Positions 1 through 5,419 of a stretch of DNA of 6,695 nucleotides are shown piece by piece. A program made the translations under genes and the position numbers. The DNA lies in assembly GCA_030149405.1 (NCBI GenBank), contig JASBRM010000163.1, forward strand, positions 1 to 6,695, read 5' to 3'. Position 1 is the stretch's first letter. Each line of letters opens with the position of its first letter. This stretch comes from Neptuniibacter sp. (GTDB lineage: Bacteria; Pseudomonadota; Gammaproteobacteria; Pseudomonadales; Balneatricaceae). Under the pieces are notes generated by a model. It had not been told where the DNA came from and did not search any database. It saw only the letters and a program-made list of their open reading frames with translations.

Positions 1-2
1 CT

Positions 3-482
3 ACAGAGGGTGAACGTTTTGAAGTTGCTGTCATTGCAAATGTCATTGATCGCAGCAAAAAACATAGCCTAGCCAGTAATTCTGTAGGTAAAAAGGTTTA
101 CAAAAAAGCGAATTGTATGGGCTGTCATAAATGGCATGGCGGTGGCGGTGGCGGCTACGGTGGTGCTGCAGCGAACCTGCGTGAAACTCAACTAGATAGA
201 GATCAAATCAAGTTCTTTGTTTCGTGTGGCATTCTGAATACCCGCATGCCATTCCATGGCCGTACAGCATATAAAAATGACTCAGTAGCCTGTTATGGAA
301 AAACCCAAAAAGAGTTGGGTGAAGTGGCTGCACCACGAGCGAGGATTCTCTTGAGCGAAAGAGAAATGAACGCTGTGAGTGATTATGTATTTAATGTCAT
401 TAAAGCTAAGGGTGAACCAACGAAGGAAGAATGTTTTGACTTCTGGGGTGAAACATCACGAATGTGTAAAGCTATGAAATAG
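3..482 (+). CDS. c-type cytochrome, quinoprotein dehydrogenase-associated (5' partial)
   Basis: The frame is open to the left edge, so the start and signal peptide lie outside; 159 residues remain. A heme c motif CMGCH is at residues 38-42 of the visible part, followed by KWHG and a glycine run (46-51, then YGG). RMPFHGR at 81-87 supplies a likely distal methionine ligand (M82). Four further cysteines follow: SCG near 72, ACYG, and EECFDFWG...SRMC near the C-terminus; they could form disulfides. The CHKWHG-(Gly)n-YGG pattern, a late MPFH segment and the cysteine-rich tail are what I recall of small periplasmic cytochromes encoded beside PQQ-dependent alcohol dehydrogenases, where they would accept electrons. 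The ATG at 117 is the methionine inside the heme motif and cannot be the start. The next gene begins 11 bases after the stop, so the two are probably cotranscribed. Confidence 0.85.
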   Translation, partial: TEGERFEVAVIANVIDRSKKHSLASNSVGKKVYKKANCMGCHKWHGGGGGGYGGAAANLRETQLDRDQIKFFVSCGILNTRMPFHGRTAYKNDSVACYGKTQKELGEVAAPRARILLSEREMNAVSDYVFNVIKAKGEPTKEECFDFWGETSRMCKAMK

Positions 483-493
483 GAGTAATAGCC

Positions 494-1123
494 ATGTTTA
501 AGAAAACACTATTAGGGATGACTTTTTTACTGGCAGCTGAGGGTGCAACTGCTAGTGAACAGCCGGGTCAGGTACGAGACCTTTATGTTGGTATGCCTGT
601 AGTTGAATTGACAGATAGCAAAGGTTATTTCTTTCGCTGTGCCGATGGTACTCAATTGGAAACGATTAAGAGTTACCAAAACTGTAAGGCGGATGAAGAT
701 GGCTTTGTGCAAGTCAACGTTACCTACAATGATGAAGTATCAGAATGGGGTGATGTAAATGATAAGTGGTTTGGGACAAAGCTAGCCGGACATCCGGTCT
801 TGATTAACTCCTTTATCAACATCAAGGGTGAAATCGAAAGAATTGATGTACAGACCGATCCTAGCAGTCGCATGTACATGAAGAAAAAGTCTTTCTTACT
901 CGGCAAGCGCATCAAGAATCAGTTCGGTGAAAATCACTGGATGTGTACTGAGCGCAAGCAGCAAAGCGAAGTGGAAGTAGGAGGCATGTTAATTGATGAG
1001 CTATGCCGCAAGGACTTCCATGGCTTCAGTGTGGTAACACATGTTGAGCTATTTTATAAACTCATCGACGGGGAGAAGCATTATACGAACTCAACCAAGT
1101 TCAGTATTCTAAGCACTTCTTAA
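494..1123 (+). CDS. Exported four-cysteine protein of unknown function
   Basis: This is a 209-residue protein with a signal peptide (MFKKTLLGMTFLLAAEGATA, likely cut near residue 20), so the mature protein is probably periplasmic. The mature part has four cysteines (49, 64, 151, 171), an even number that would suit two disulfides, and motifs such as YVGMPV (31-36) and GYFFRCADG (44-52). It has no heme motif, membrane segment or enzymatic signature that I recognise. An AGGAG ribosome binding site (481-485) overlaps the stop codon of the cytochrome gene and sits 8 bases before the ATG, so the start is firm and translation is probably linked to the cytochrome. A role as an accessory or maturation factor for the cytochrome or its dehydrogenase is inferred only from position. 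A strong terminator follows directly. Confidence 0.8.
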   Translation: MFKKTLLGMTFLLAAEGATASEQPGQVRDLYVGMPVVELTDSKGYFFRCADGTQLETIKSYQNCKADEDGFVQVNVTYNDEVSEWGDVNDKWFGTKLAGHPVLINSFINIKGEIERIDVQTDPSSRMYMKKKSFLLGKRIKNQFGENHWMCTERKQQSEVEVGGMLIDELCRKDFHGFSVVTHVELFYKLIDGEKHYTNSTKFSILSTS

Positions 1124-1129
1124 GAGAAC

Positions 1130-1154
1130 AGAGCCCCTTAGGGGCTCTTTTTTT
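1130..1154 (+). terminator. Intrinsic terminator after the cytochrome/four-cysteine genes
   Basis: An 8-bp perfect stem AGAGCCCC (1130-1137) / GGGGCTCT (1141-1148) with a TTA loop runs into a T tract (1148-1154). It starts 7 bases after the stop of the plus-strand gene. The T tract overlaps the stop codon of the convergent minus-strand gene (1153-1155). In the minus direction the hairpin is not followed by a T run, so efficient termination is expected only for the plus strand. Confidence 0.92.
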
Positions 1155-1719
1155 AGGGCTTCATTGGTGTTGGCGTCAGCGGCACTATAGGCAAGTCTCG
1201 AAAGATCCAATCATCAATCCCTTCTCTGTACCAATAAAGATTCTGATAACCCATTTCTCTAGCTCTTTTAGCTGCATTCCAGGACATCCAGCAGTCTGTT
1301 CGACAGTAAAAAATCAATGGCTGTTTTTTGTCAGGAGATTGTTTTTTTAAGTGCGTGAGAAAATAGGTATGGGTTCTGGTATCGATATCTCCTAAACCTA
1401 CATTAGGTAGCCATAGACTTGTGGGGATGCCTATATGTTCTTCTGTGTGGAAAAACATTCCTTCAAACCATGTAAGAGGGTACACATCGATTAACGTGGC
1501 CGGTTTACTTTGTTCCAGCCATTCCTTGATATCTAATGCCGATACGGTGTGAGCAAACTCAGCGGATTCAGGCACCGGGGAGCGGATATTGCTAATTCTG
1601 TATCCGTCGGCAGAGAAGTTATCGTCTAAGGGTTCAGCATATACCTCTGCTGTGCAGAGTAACGAGCAATGGCAGAGTAAAGATATTACGCTGCTTTTAT
1701 TCAAAAATTGCATCTTCAT
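1153..1719 (-). CDS. PQQ-dependent catabolism-associated CXXXCW-motif protein, rhodanese-like
   Basis: This 188-residue protein has a signal peptide (about 1-28, ending EVYA), so it is probably periplasmic. A rhodanese-like fold is suggested by LIDVYPLTW (77-85), the loop IFYCRTDCWMSWNAAKRA (136-153) and YREGIDDW (164-171). The loop holds the C-x3-C-W motif (C139, C143, W144), the hallmark of a family named for its link to PQQ-dependent alcohol catabolism; I assign it from this motif and the neighbours. The two cysteines suggest a redox or sulfur-relay role, but the family's reaction is not established. The gene overlaps the end of the hydrolase gene by 23 bases, so it is the last gene of the operon. 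A second ATG at 1713 would remove only two residues; neither start has a clear ribosome binding site. Confidence 0.88.
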   Translation of the reverse strand: MKMQFLNKSSVISLLCHCSLLCTAEVYAEPLDDNFSADGYRISNIRSPVPESAEFAHTVSALDIKEWLEQSKPATLIDVYPLTWFEGMFFHTEEHIGIPTSLWLPNVGLGDIDTRTHTYFLTHLKKQSPDKKQPLIFYCRTDCWMSWNAAKRAREMGYQNLYWYREGIDDWIFRDLPIVPLTPTPMKP

Positions 1720-2617
1720 ACTTCGGGTATAAGTGAATGGCTGAGCGCGAAATTTCGTAGCGAATCATTTTCTGATTGTTCAAATGCGTGGGGATATCCG
1801 TTTCAATAATATCCATTATCTCCAAGCCCTCTGTGGCTGACGCCTTCATTAGTTGATCAAGCCAGGTTAGATAGGTCGAGGTGCTGGAAATAGCCGTTTC
1901 TGCTTGGGTTACCGGGCCATGGCCTGGGACTATTGTTTTCGCGTTAAGGAGTTTCAGCTTTTCTAGATCATTCAGCCACCAGGCAATTCCTGGAGTATGA
2001 GCGGTTGCAGGGGCTCGATTATGAAACACCAGATCTCCAGCGAATAATACGCCAGTGGTCTTATCAAAGAGCACTAAATCGGCGCCGCTATGGCCTGAAA
2101 AGGGTAGGATCGAAAGTTGATGTCCACCGAGCTCAAATTGCTTTTTAGTTATTTCTGAGGGCGGGGTCAGTTCGGTATCTCGCATCCAGATTCCTAAGGC
2201 TTCATAGTAGTTACTGCGAAAATGTTCTCCATGGCGGCCAATCTGCTGTGTCGTTTTTCCTAGGGCCTTAAGTGATGATTTTTCAAAGGCTGCGTTACCA
2301 AGAAAGTGATCTGGATGAAAATGACTATTGAGTACGAGACAAATGGGTTTTGAAGAGATGTTTTTAATAACCTTTAATAGTTCCTGTCCGTAAAGCTTGG
2401 AAGGCCCAGTATCAAAAACGACTGTACATTTTGCGGTAGTGATAAAGCCTGTGTTGGCAATATGCCCGCCATTAGAAGTATTAATCTCTTTATCGCTGCC
2501 TCGAAGAACATAAGTGTTTTCAGCGATCTTAATGGGCTTAAGAGAATAACTGATCTCTTGTGCAGCCAAAATTTGCGTGCTTAGAATTGAGAATAGTACT
2601 AAGGCGAATCTTGTCAT
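1697..2617 (-). CDS. Exported MBL-fold zinc hydrolase (quinoprotein relay system metallohydrolase, SoxH-like)
   Basis: This is a 306-residue metallo-beta-lactamase-fold protein with a signal peptide (about 1-19, ILAAQ). The full metal-ligand set is present: HFHPDH (H99, H101, D103, H104), SGHSGAD (H176), FAGD (D195) and PGHG (H233). A binuclear zinc site is therefore expected. The family relates to SoxH, the MBL protein of some sulfur-oxidation clusters. The adjacent SoxYZ-like carrier and CXXXCW protein point to the hydrolase of the so-called quinoprotein relay system. Hydrolysis of a thioester or similar adduct on the carrier cysteine is inference. The ATG lies directly after the TAA of the carrier gene (stop 2620-2618, start 2617-2615), with AAGG 9 bases upstream inside the carrier's last codons, so translation is probably coupled. 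Confidence 0.9.
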   Translation of the reverse strand: MTRFALVLFSILSTQILAAQEISYSLKPIKIAENTYVLRGSDKEINTSNGGHIANTGFITTAKCTVVFDTGPSKLYGQELLKVIKNISSKPICLVLNSHFHPDHFLGNAAFEKSSLKALGKTTQQIGRHGEHFRSNYYEALGIWMRDTELTPPSEITKKQFELGGHQLSILPFSGHSGADLVLFDKTTGVLFAGDLVFHNRAPATAHTPGIAWWLNDLEKLKLLNAKTIVPGHGPVTQAETAISSTSTYLTWLDQLMKASATEGLEIMDIIETDIPTHLNNQKMIRYEISRSAIHLYPKYEDAIFE

Positions 2618-3373
2618 TTACTCGAGCCTTTTCTTGGCTTTGTTACCCTTGCTATCCTCAAGTTCTACCAAGAAGAATTGATTATTCTGATCGGATGTCA
2701 AATTGAAACTAGGGTCTTGAGCAACAGCCGCAGTCATCTCTATTTCAGCCATAACTTCTTCTTTTTCATTCAACACCGTTAGATTATTCACATAAAACTC
2801 TTCAGTTCCGGCTTGTAGCCCGGTACTCATAGGGTGAATCGTCTTAAGTTTGATTCGAGTTGAGCTGCTTCTGGGTACTACATGGCTCTTGGTTGCTAAA
2901 AGGTTCTGCAAAGATGCCTGCTGATCACCTGATGGTGGTAACGCGCAGCCACCGCCAGATGCACGAATGAATACACCTCCAATGTGCCAGTTACCTTGTT
3001 TATCGAGCAGTGCTGCGCGTACAGGGGAAGCCTTTTCTAACTTAATCTTGGTGGAAAATCTGGGTTGTACTTGCTGGACAGGTTTAAACGTGAGGACATG
3101 AGAAATAGGATTGAAGTCTACGAAGACAATAATTTTTTCTATCTGCTCTGAAGGAAAGTCGATTGCATCAACGCGAATAGGAACTTGTGCGGAATTTTCC
3201 GCAAAATCCGGCCCAGACACTTTTATTCGATCATCGAAATAATAGGGTTTACCCTCCAGATGCTTTTCACTTACATATTCCCAGAAGGTTGATTTAAAAG
3301 GATCTTCAGCTGCGTTCAGCCATGCTGAAATAAAGCATGAGTTTATAATGAGTAGATACTTTAAAATCTTCAA
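2618..3373 (-). CDS. Quinoprotein dehydrogenase-associated SoxYZ-like carrier protein
   Basis: This 251-residue protein has a signal peptide (about 1-21, ISAWLNAAED) and two beta-rich domains. Residues about 48-137 resemble SoxY: VPIRVDA (64-70), IIVFVDFNP (81-89), VFIRASGGGC (134-143). Residues about 172-251 resemble SoxZ: IKLKTIHPMSTG (174-185), AEIEMTAAVAQDP (209-221). Apart from C13 in the signal peptide, C143 is the only cysteine. It sits in a GGGC segment at the end of the SoxY half, where true SoxY carries its substrate-binding GGCGG cysteine. This fits the family of fused SoxY-SoxZ relatives found beside PQQ dehydrogenases; the ligand carried is unknown. The start codon is TTG (3373-3371) with GAGGA (3383-3387) 9 bases upstream; any downstream start would cut into the signal peptide. 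The gene abuts the hydrolase gene with no gap. Confidence 0.9.
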   Translation of the reverse strand: MKILKYLLIINSCFISAWLNAAEDPFKSTFWEYVSEKHLEGKPYYFDDRIKVSGPDFAENSAQVPIRVDAIDFPSEQIEKIIVFVDFNPISHVLTFKPVQQVQPRFSTKIKLEKASPVRAALLDKQGNWHIGGVFIRASGGGCALPPSGDQQASLQNLLATKSHVVPRSSSTRIKLKTIHPMSTGLQAGTEEFYVNNLTVLNEKEEVMAEIEMTAAVAQDPSFNLTSDQNNQFFLVELEDSKGNKAKKRLE

Positions 3374-3382
3374 AATATTTTT

Positions 3383-3387
3383 TCCTC
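3383..3387 (-). promoter_or_regulatory. Ribosome binding site fixing a TTG start for the SoxYZ-like gene
   Basis: The minus strand reads GAGGA, then 9 bases, then TTG AAG ATT. There is no in-frame ATG or GTG that would keep the signal peptide, so this site supports the rare TTG start. Confidence 0.7.
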
Positions 3388-3395
3388 GACACTAT

Positions 3396-3490
3396 TTCGC
3401 TTCACCAAGCGTTGATCAGGCCCCGTAATTAGAAGCCTGAACAACAGTTAGGTGGTCTGCTGGAAGTCATCACACGGGCTACGGGCCTCA
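3396..3490 (-). other. Structured leader between the SHOCT and SoxYZ-like genes
   Basis: The 120-base gap 3374-3493 can fold as RNA on the minus strand. A long-range stem pairs 3418-3427 with 3480-3488 (AGGCCCGTA with TACGGGGCCT, 9 pairs and one bulged base) and encloses about 50 bases. A second compact hairpin, CGCTT-GGTG-AAGCG (3398-3411), lies about 10 bases before the ribosome binding site. Neither stem is followed by a T run, so these are not standard terminators. A role in processing, stability or translational control is possible. The pairing is seen in the sequence; the function is not. Confidence 0.4.
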
Positions 3491-3493
3491 TGC

Positions 3494-4405
3494 TTATATT
3501 TCACTAAGTATTTGATCCAGTTTTTGTCTGTAAGCTTCCTCGGGGATTACGCCATTCTTGTATAAATCCCTTAATGTGGAGAGCCGACTTTCTATTGTGG
3601 ATGCCGGTGACTCTGTAACTTGAGCTTCTTCTAATTTGCGTATTCGAGCTTCAAGCTTTTCTGGCTGAGCTAATTGTTGCTTCTGATTTTCTGAGTAGTA
3701 TTTTGCACTGGAATGTTCTTTCGGTTTTTGGGCTTCTACGAAATCATAATTTTTATTTAGATCAATACCGATCCAATCTGACCGTGTGTTTATCGCTTTT
3801 GCTCCAGGGAAAATCCCGAGGGCCCATTTGTGCTCACCTTCATCAGTAAAGCTACCCGTACTAAGCTTGAACTTACTTAGCTCAGCATTAGAGGCAAAGC
3901 GGCTGTTACTGACACTTGACCCAGAACGTAGATACTTACGTTGGAAGTCCACATGTACTTCGCCTAACAATAGATTCAGTTGATTATTTTTGATGAAAAT
4001 GGAGCCGCTAGTTGAGAGTTTTTTTCCACCCAGGTAAGCGCTGCGCTGGTCAGAGATAGTGAACCTAATGATGTCATTTTCGGTGGCTGACGATAGGAGT
4101 TCGCTGACTGCATGAGCCAAAGCATCAATTTCTTTAGCGGTGAACACCTGTAGAGAACTACTGTCTGAGTTTGTAATTGAAAAAAAAGTATCTTGATTAT
4201 CTTTCTGAATGACCACATGGCTCAAAATTTGAGCGACCTTTTTCGAATGAACGTTGTATGGGTGGTCAAAATTTCCATTAGTGACTTGGGCGGTATCTAC
4301 ATAATCACTTCCTTTCTGCCAGAGCGAATCAGAATGAGAGTGAGTTGCAGAAAGTGTTAAGAATAGTACCGGCAGTACTCTTTTTATTATTGATTTATTA
4401 GGCAC
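3494..4405 (-). CDS. Exported protein with C-terminal SHOCT-like domain, function unknown
   Basis: This gene encodes 303 residues from a GTG start. The N-terminus (MPNKSIIKRVLPVLFLTLSATHSHS) is a signal peptide without a lipobox cysteine; the protein has no cysteine at all. Residues about 35-215 form an unrecognised, probably mixed alpha/beta domain, with an ITNSDSSSLQVFTAKEIDAL stretch and a SDWIGIDL end. Residues about 230-265 are charged and partly coiled-coil-like. The last 33 residues, from IESRLSTLRDLYKNG to the end, match the SHOCT pattern: a short helical hairpin usually at protein termini and thought to mediate oligomerisation. The open frame extends to a TTG at 4420, but AAGGA (4413-4417) lies 7 bases before the GTG and the predicted transcript start is near 4427. 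It is the first gene after the promoter, so it heads the relay operon; its role there is unknown. Confidence 0.82.
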   Translation of the reverse strand: MPNKSIIKRVLPVLFLTLSATHSHSDSLWQKGSDYVDTAQVTNGNFDHPYNVHSKKVAQILSHVVIQKDNQDTFFSITNSDSSSLQVFTAKEIDALAHAVSELLSSATENDIIRFTISDQRSAYLGGKKLSTSGSIFIKNNQLNLLLGEVHVDFQRKYLRSGSSVSNSRFASNAELSKFKLSTGSFTDEGEHKWALGIFPGAKAINTRSDWIGIDLNKNYDFVEAQKPKEHSSAKYYSENQKQQLAQPEKLEARIRKLEEAQVTESPASTIESRLSTLRDLYKNGVIPEEAYRQKLDQILSEI

Positions 4406-4412
4406 ATTAATT

Positions 4413-4417
4413 TCCTT
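4413..4417 (-). promoter_or_regulatory. Ribosome binding site selecting the GTG start at 4405
   Basis: The minus strand reads AAGGA followed by 7 bases and GTG CCT AAT AAA. The upstream in-frame TTG (4420) has only AT-rich sequence before it and would overlap this site, so GTG is preferred. Confidence 0.75.
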
Positions 4418-4437
4418 CAAATATTTTATTTTATTGA

Positions 4438-4454
4438 AGCAAAGTGCAGGCCAA
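4438..4454 (-). promoter_or_regulatory. Sigma-54 (-24/-12) promoter for the SHOCT-SoxYZ-like-MBL-CXXXCW operon
   Basis: The minus strand reads TTGGCCTGCACTTTGCT, against the consensus TGGCACG-N4-TTGC(A/T). The invariant GG (4452-4451) and GC (4440-4439) are exactly 10 bases apart, and 10 of 12 conserved positions match. Transcription should begin near 4427, leaving a leader of about 22 bases that contains the AAGGA site and the GTG start. Confidence 0.75.
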
Positions 4455-4523
4455 AGATAAGTATGTGCCTAGTGGTTGATGCATCCTATAGAACTTGAAT
4501 TTAAGCCTTTATTATTTGTAGGA

Positions 4524-4574
4524 ATGTGTTGCAGAAGTGACTCATATGCATCTATTAATGAGACATGTGTTGCA
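4524..4574. repeat. Paired direct repeat ATGTGTTGCA, candidate activator site
   Basis: ATGTGTTGCA occurs at 4524-4533 and 4565-4574, 41 bases apart (about four helical turns). Between them lies an inverted repeat, CTCAT (4541-4545) / ATGAG (4558-4562). The copies sit about 97 and 138 bases upstream of the predicted minus-strand start and about 240-290 bases upstream of the plus-strand start. These are normal distances for enhancer-binding activators. The repeats are seen directly; binding is inference. Confidence 0.5.
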
Positions 4575-4788
4575 CGCGAGGTGTTTTTTATTTTTGGAAA
4601 AGATGTTGGTTTAAATATTTAGTAAGTATGGAGGGGTTTTATATATGAATTTTATATATTGAAGTATCAATTGTATTTATAAGTGTTTTTTATTTGCTAC
4701 AGGTGTTTTATATAAAAAATATAAATTCCTATGTGTTTATTTTATTAACTTTATGTTTCCTAATGGTTTTTTTTGTTTGTTCTTAAAG

Positions 4789-4805
4789 TTGGCACCTGCT
4801 GTGCT
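4789..4805 (+). promoter_or_regulatory. Sigma-54 (-24/-12) promoter for the DUF1097 gene
   Basis: TTGGCACCTGCTGTGCT matches TGGCACG-N4-TTGC(A/T) at 10 of 12 conserved positions. GG (4791-4792) and GC (4803-4804) have exactly 10 bases between them. The predicted transcript start is near 4816, giving a leader of about 57 bases to the ATG at 4873. It is a mirror arrangement to the promoter at 4438-4454. Confidence 0.75.
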
Positions 4806-4820
4806 TTAACAGACCTGCTA

Positions 4821-4834
4821 TTGGCACATGCCAA
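4821..4834. promoter_or_regulatory. Palindrome TTGGCA-CA-TGCCAA just downstream of the promoter
   Basis: Perfect 6-base arms around a 2-base centre fall at about +6 to +19 of the predicted plus-strand transcript. The position would suit a repressor operator. A 2-base loop makes an RNA hairpin unlikely. Part of it repeats the TTGGCAC of the -24 element 32 bases upstream. Confidence 0.4.
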
Positions 4835-4857
4835 ATGACAAACGAAAGAAAATAATT

Positions 4858-4862
4858 AAGGA
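4858..4862 (+). promoter_or_regulatory. Ribosome binding site selecting the ATG at 4873
   Basis: AAGGA is followed by 10 bases and then ATG AAT TCT. The upstream ATG at 4828 has no such site and would lie only about 12 bases after the predicted transcript start. Confidence 0.7.
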
Positions 4863-4872
4863 AATGTCATTC

Positions 4873-5403
4873 ATGAATTCTATAACAGCAACTTCACTTA
4901 GTATTTCTATTTTTGGAGCTATCGCCACTTGGATGGCGCTTAGCTTTATGTCTGGATTTGTCCTGATTTGGGCGATCTTCATCGCATGGGCTGCATTTGC
5001 AGCATTAGGCGGTGATAACACAGCATTCAAGAGCACGGTTATTTGTGGCTTGTTTGGTGTCTCTGTTGGATGGATTGGGGCTTATATGTTCCTGGCTCTG
5101 CCGTTTTCAGAAACAATAGGTGTTGCTTTGTGGGCTGCTATTGTTGTTGCTGTTACTGCATTTGCAGTGGTCTTTGCTTCAAACTTTTCATTTCTAGCGG
5201 CGGTGCCGGCTTCGGTGCTCTCGTATGCTGCTACTTTTGCTTATCTGCTTCAGACAGAAGGCAAGATGTCTATTACTACGCTGACTGCTTCATCATTTGA
5301 AAACCCGCTACTGATTATCTCATTGTCGGTTGTTCTAGGTGCTATTTTTGGCAAGCTCTCTACGGTCAGTGCTGCCAAAATTACTTGTGAGCAACAAGGT
5401 TGA
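4873..5403 (+). CDS. DUF1097-family inner-membrane protein
   Basis: This is a 176-residue, very hydrophobic protein with about six membrane segments: roughly residues 3-25, 29-47 (with IAWAAFAALGG), 52-77, 83-104, 107-127 and 144-163. The size, segment number, aromatic/Gly-rich second segment and SFLAAVPASVLSYAATFAYLL near the fifth fit the DUF1097 family (E. coli YcdZ type), small inner-membrane proteins of unknown function; a transport role is only a guess. The longer frame from ATG 4828 would add 15 lysine-rich residues, but the AAGGA site and the sigma-54 promoter favour 4873. The gene stands alone between its own promoter and terminator, divergent from the relay operon. Shared sigma-54 control suggests a linked physiological role. 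Confidence 0.75.
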   Translation: MNSITATSLSISIFGAIATWMALSFMSGFVLIWAIFIAWAAFAALGGDNTAFKSTVICGLFGVSVGWIGAYMFLALPFSETIGVALWAAIVVAVTAFAVVFASNFSFLAAVPASVLSYAATFAYLLQTEGKMSITTLTASSFENPLLIISLSVVLGAIFGKLSTVSAAKITCEQQG

Positions 5404-5419
5404 TAGAGCTCTTCGCTCC

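Larger units (their letters stand above)
4406..4872. promoter_or_regulatory. AT-rich divergent control region
   Basis: This is a gene-free stretch of 467 bases between two divergently transcribed genes. The left part (4438-4574) holds a minus-strand sigma-54 promoter and a pair of 10-base direct repeats. The middle (about 4580-4785) is very rich in T and A, with runs such as TATATATGAATTTTATATAT (about 4640-4659). It contains TATCAATTGTATT (4665-4677), whose WATCAA half fits an IHF site while the TTR half does not. The right end holds a plus-strand sigma-54 promoter and a palindrome. No open frame, tRNA or repeat array is seen. AT-rich bendable DNA between enhancer sites and promoters is usual for sigma-54 systems. 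Confidence 0.75.

Noticed and set aside
117..482. Cytochrome gene starting at ATG 117
   Set aside because: That methionine is the second residue of the CMGCH heme motif; the frame stays open to the window edge, so the gene is 5'-truncated by the window.
527..915. Minus-strand open frames opposite the four-cysteine gene
   Set aside because: They lie antisense within a well-supported gene and have no ribosome binding sites or recognisable motifs.
3405..3424. Possible third sigma-54 promoter on the minus strand before the SoxYZ-like gene
   Set aside because: GG-N10-GC spacing exists, but the flanks (GGGGCC and ACGC) match the consensus poorly, and the sequence is better explained by the stems in that gap.
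3786..4218. Open frames overlapping the SHOCT-domain gene in other frames
   Set aside because: Shadow frames of a gene with a signal peptide and domain match; no independent support.
4406..4420. TTG start at 4420 for the SHOCT-domain gene
   Set aside because: It has no ribosome binding site and lies about 7 bases after the predicted transcript start; GTG 4405 has AAGGA at 7 bases.
4828..4872. ATG 4828 as start of the DUF1097 gene
   Set aside because: There is no ribosome binding site, it lies within the palindrome near the predicted transcript start, and the added 15 lysine-rich residues precede the normal first membrane segment.
4873..5300. Alternative frames inside the DUF1097 gene, including a Cys/Trp-rich plus-strand frame at 5043-5300
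   Set aside because: The composition is an artefact of a hydrophobic membrane-protein gene read out of frame; no ribosome binding site.
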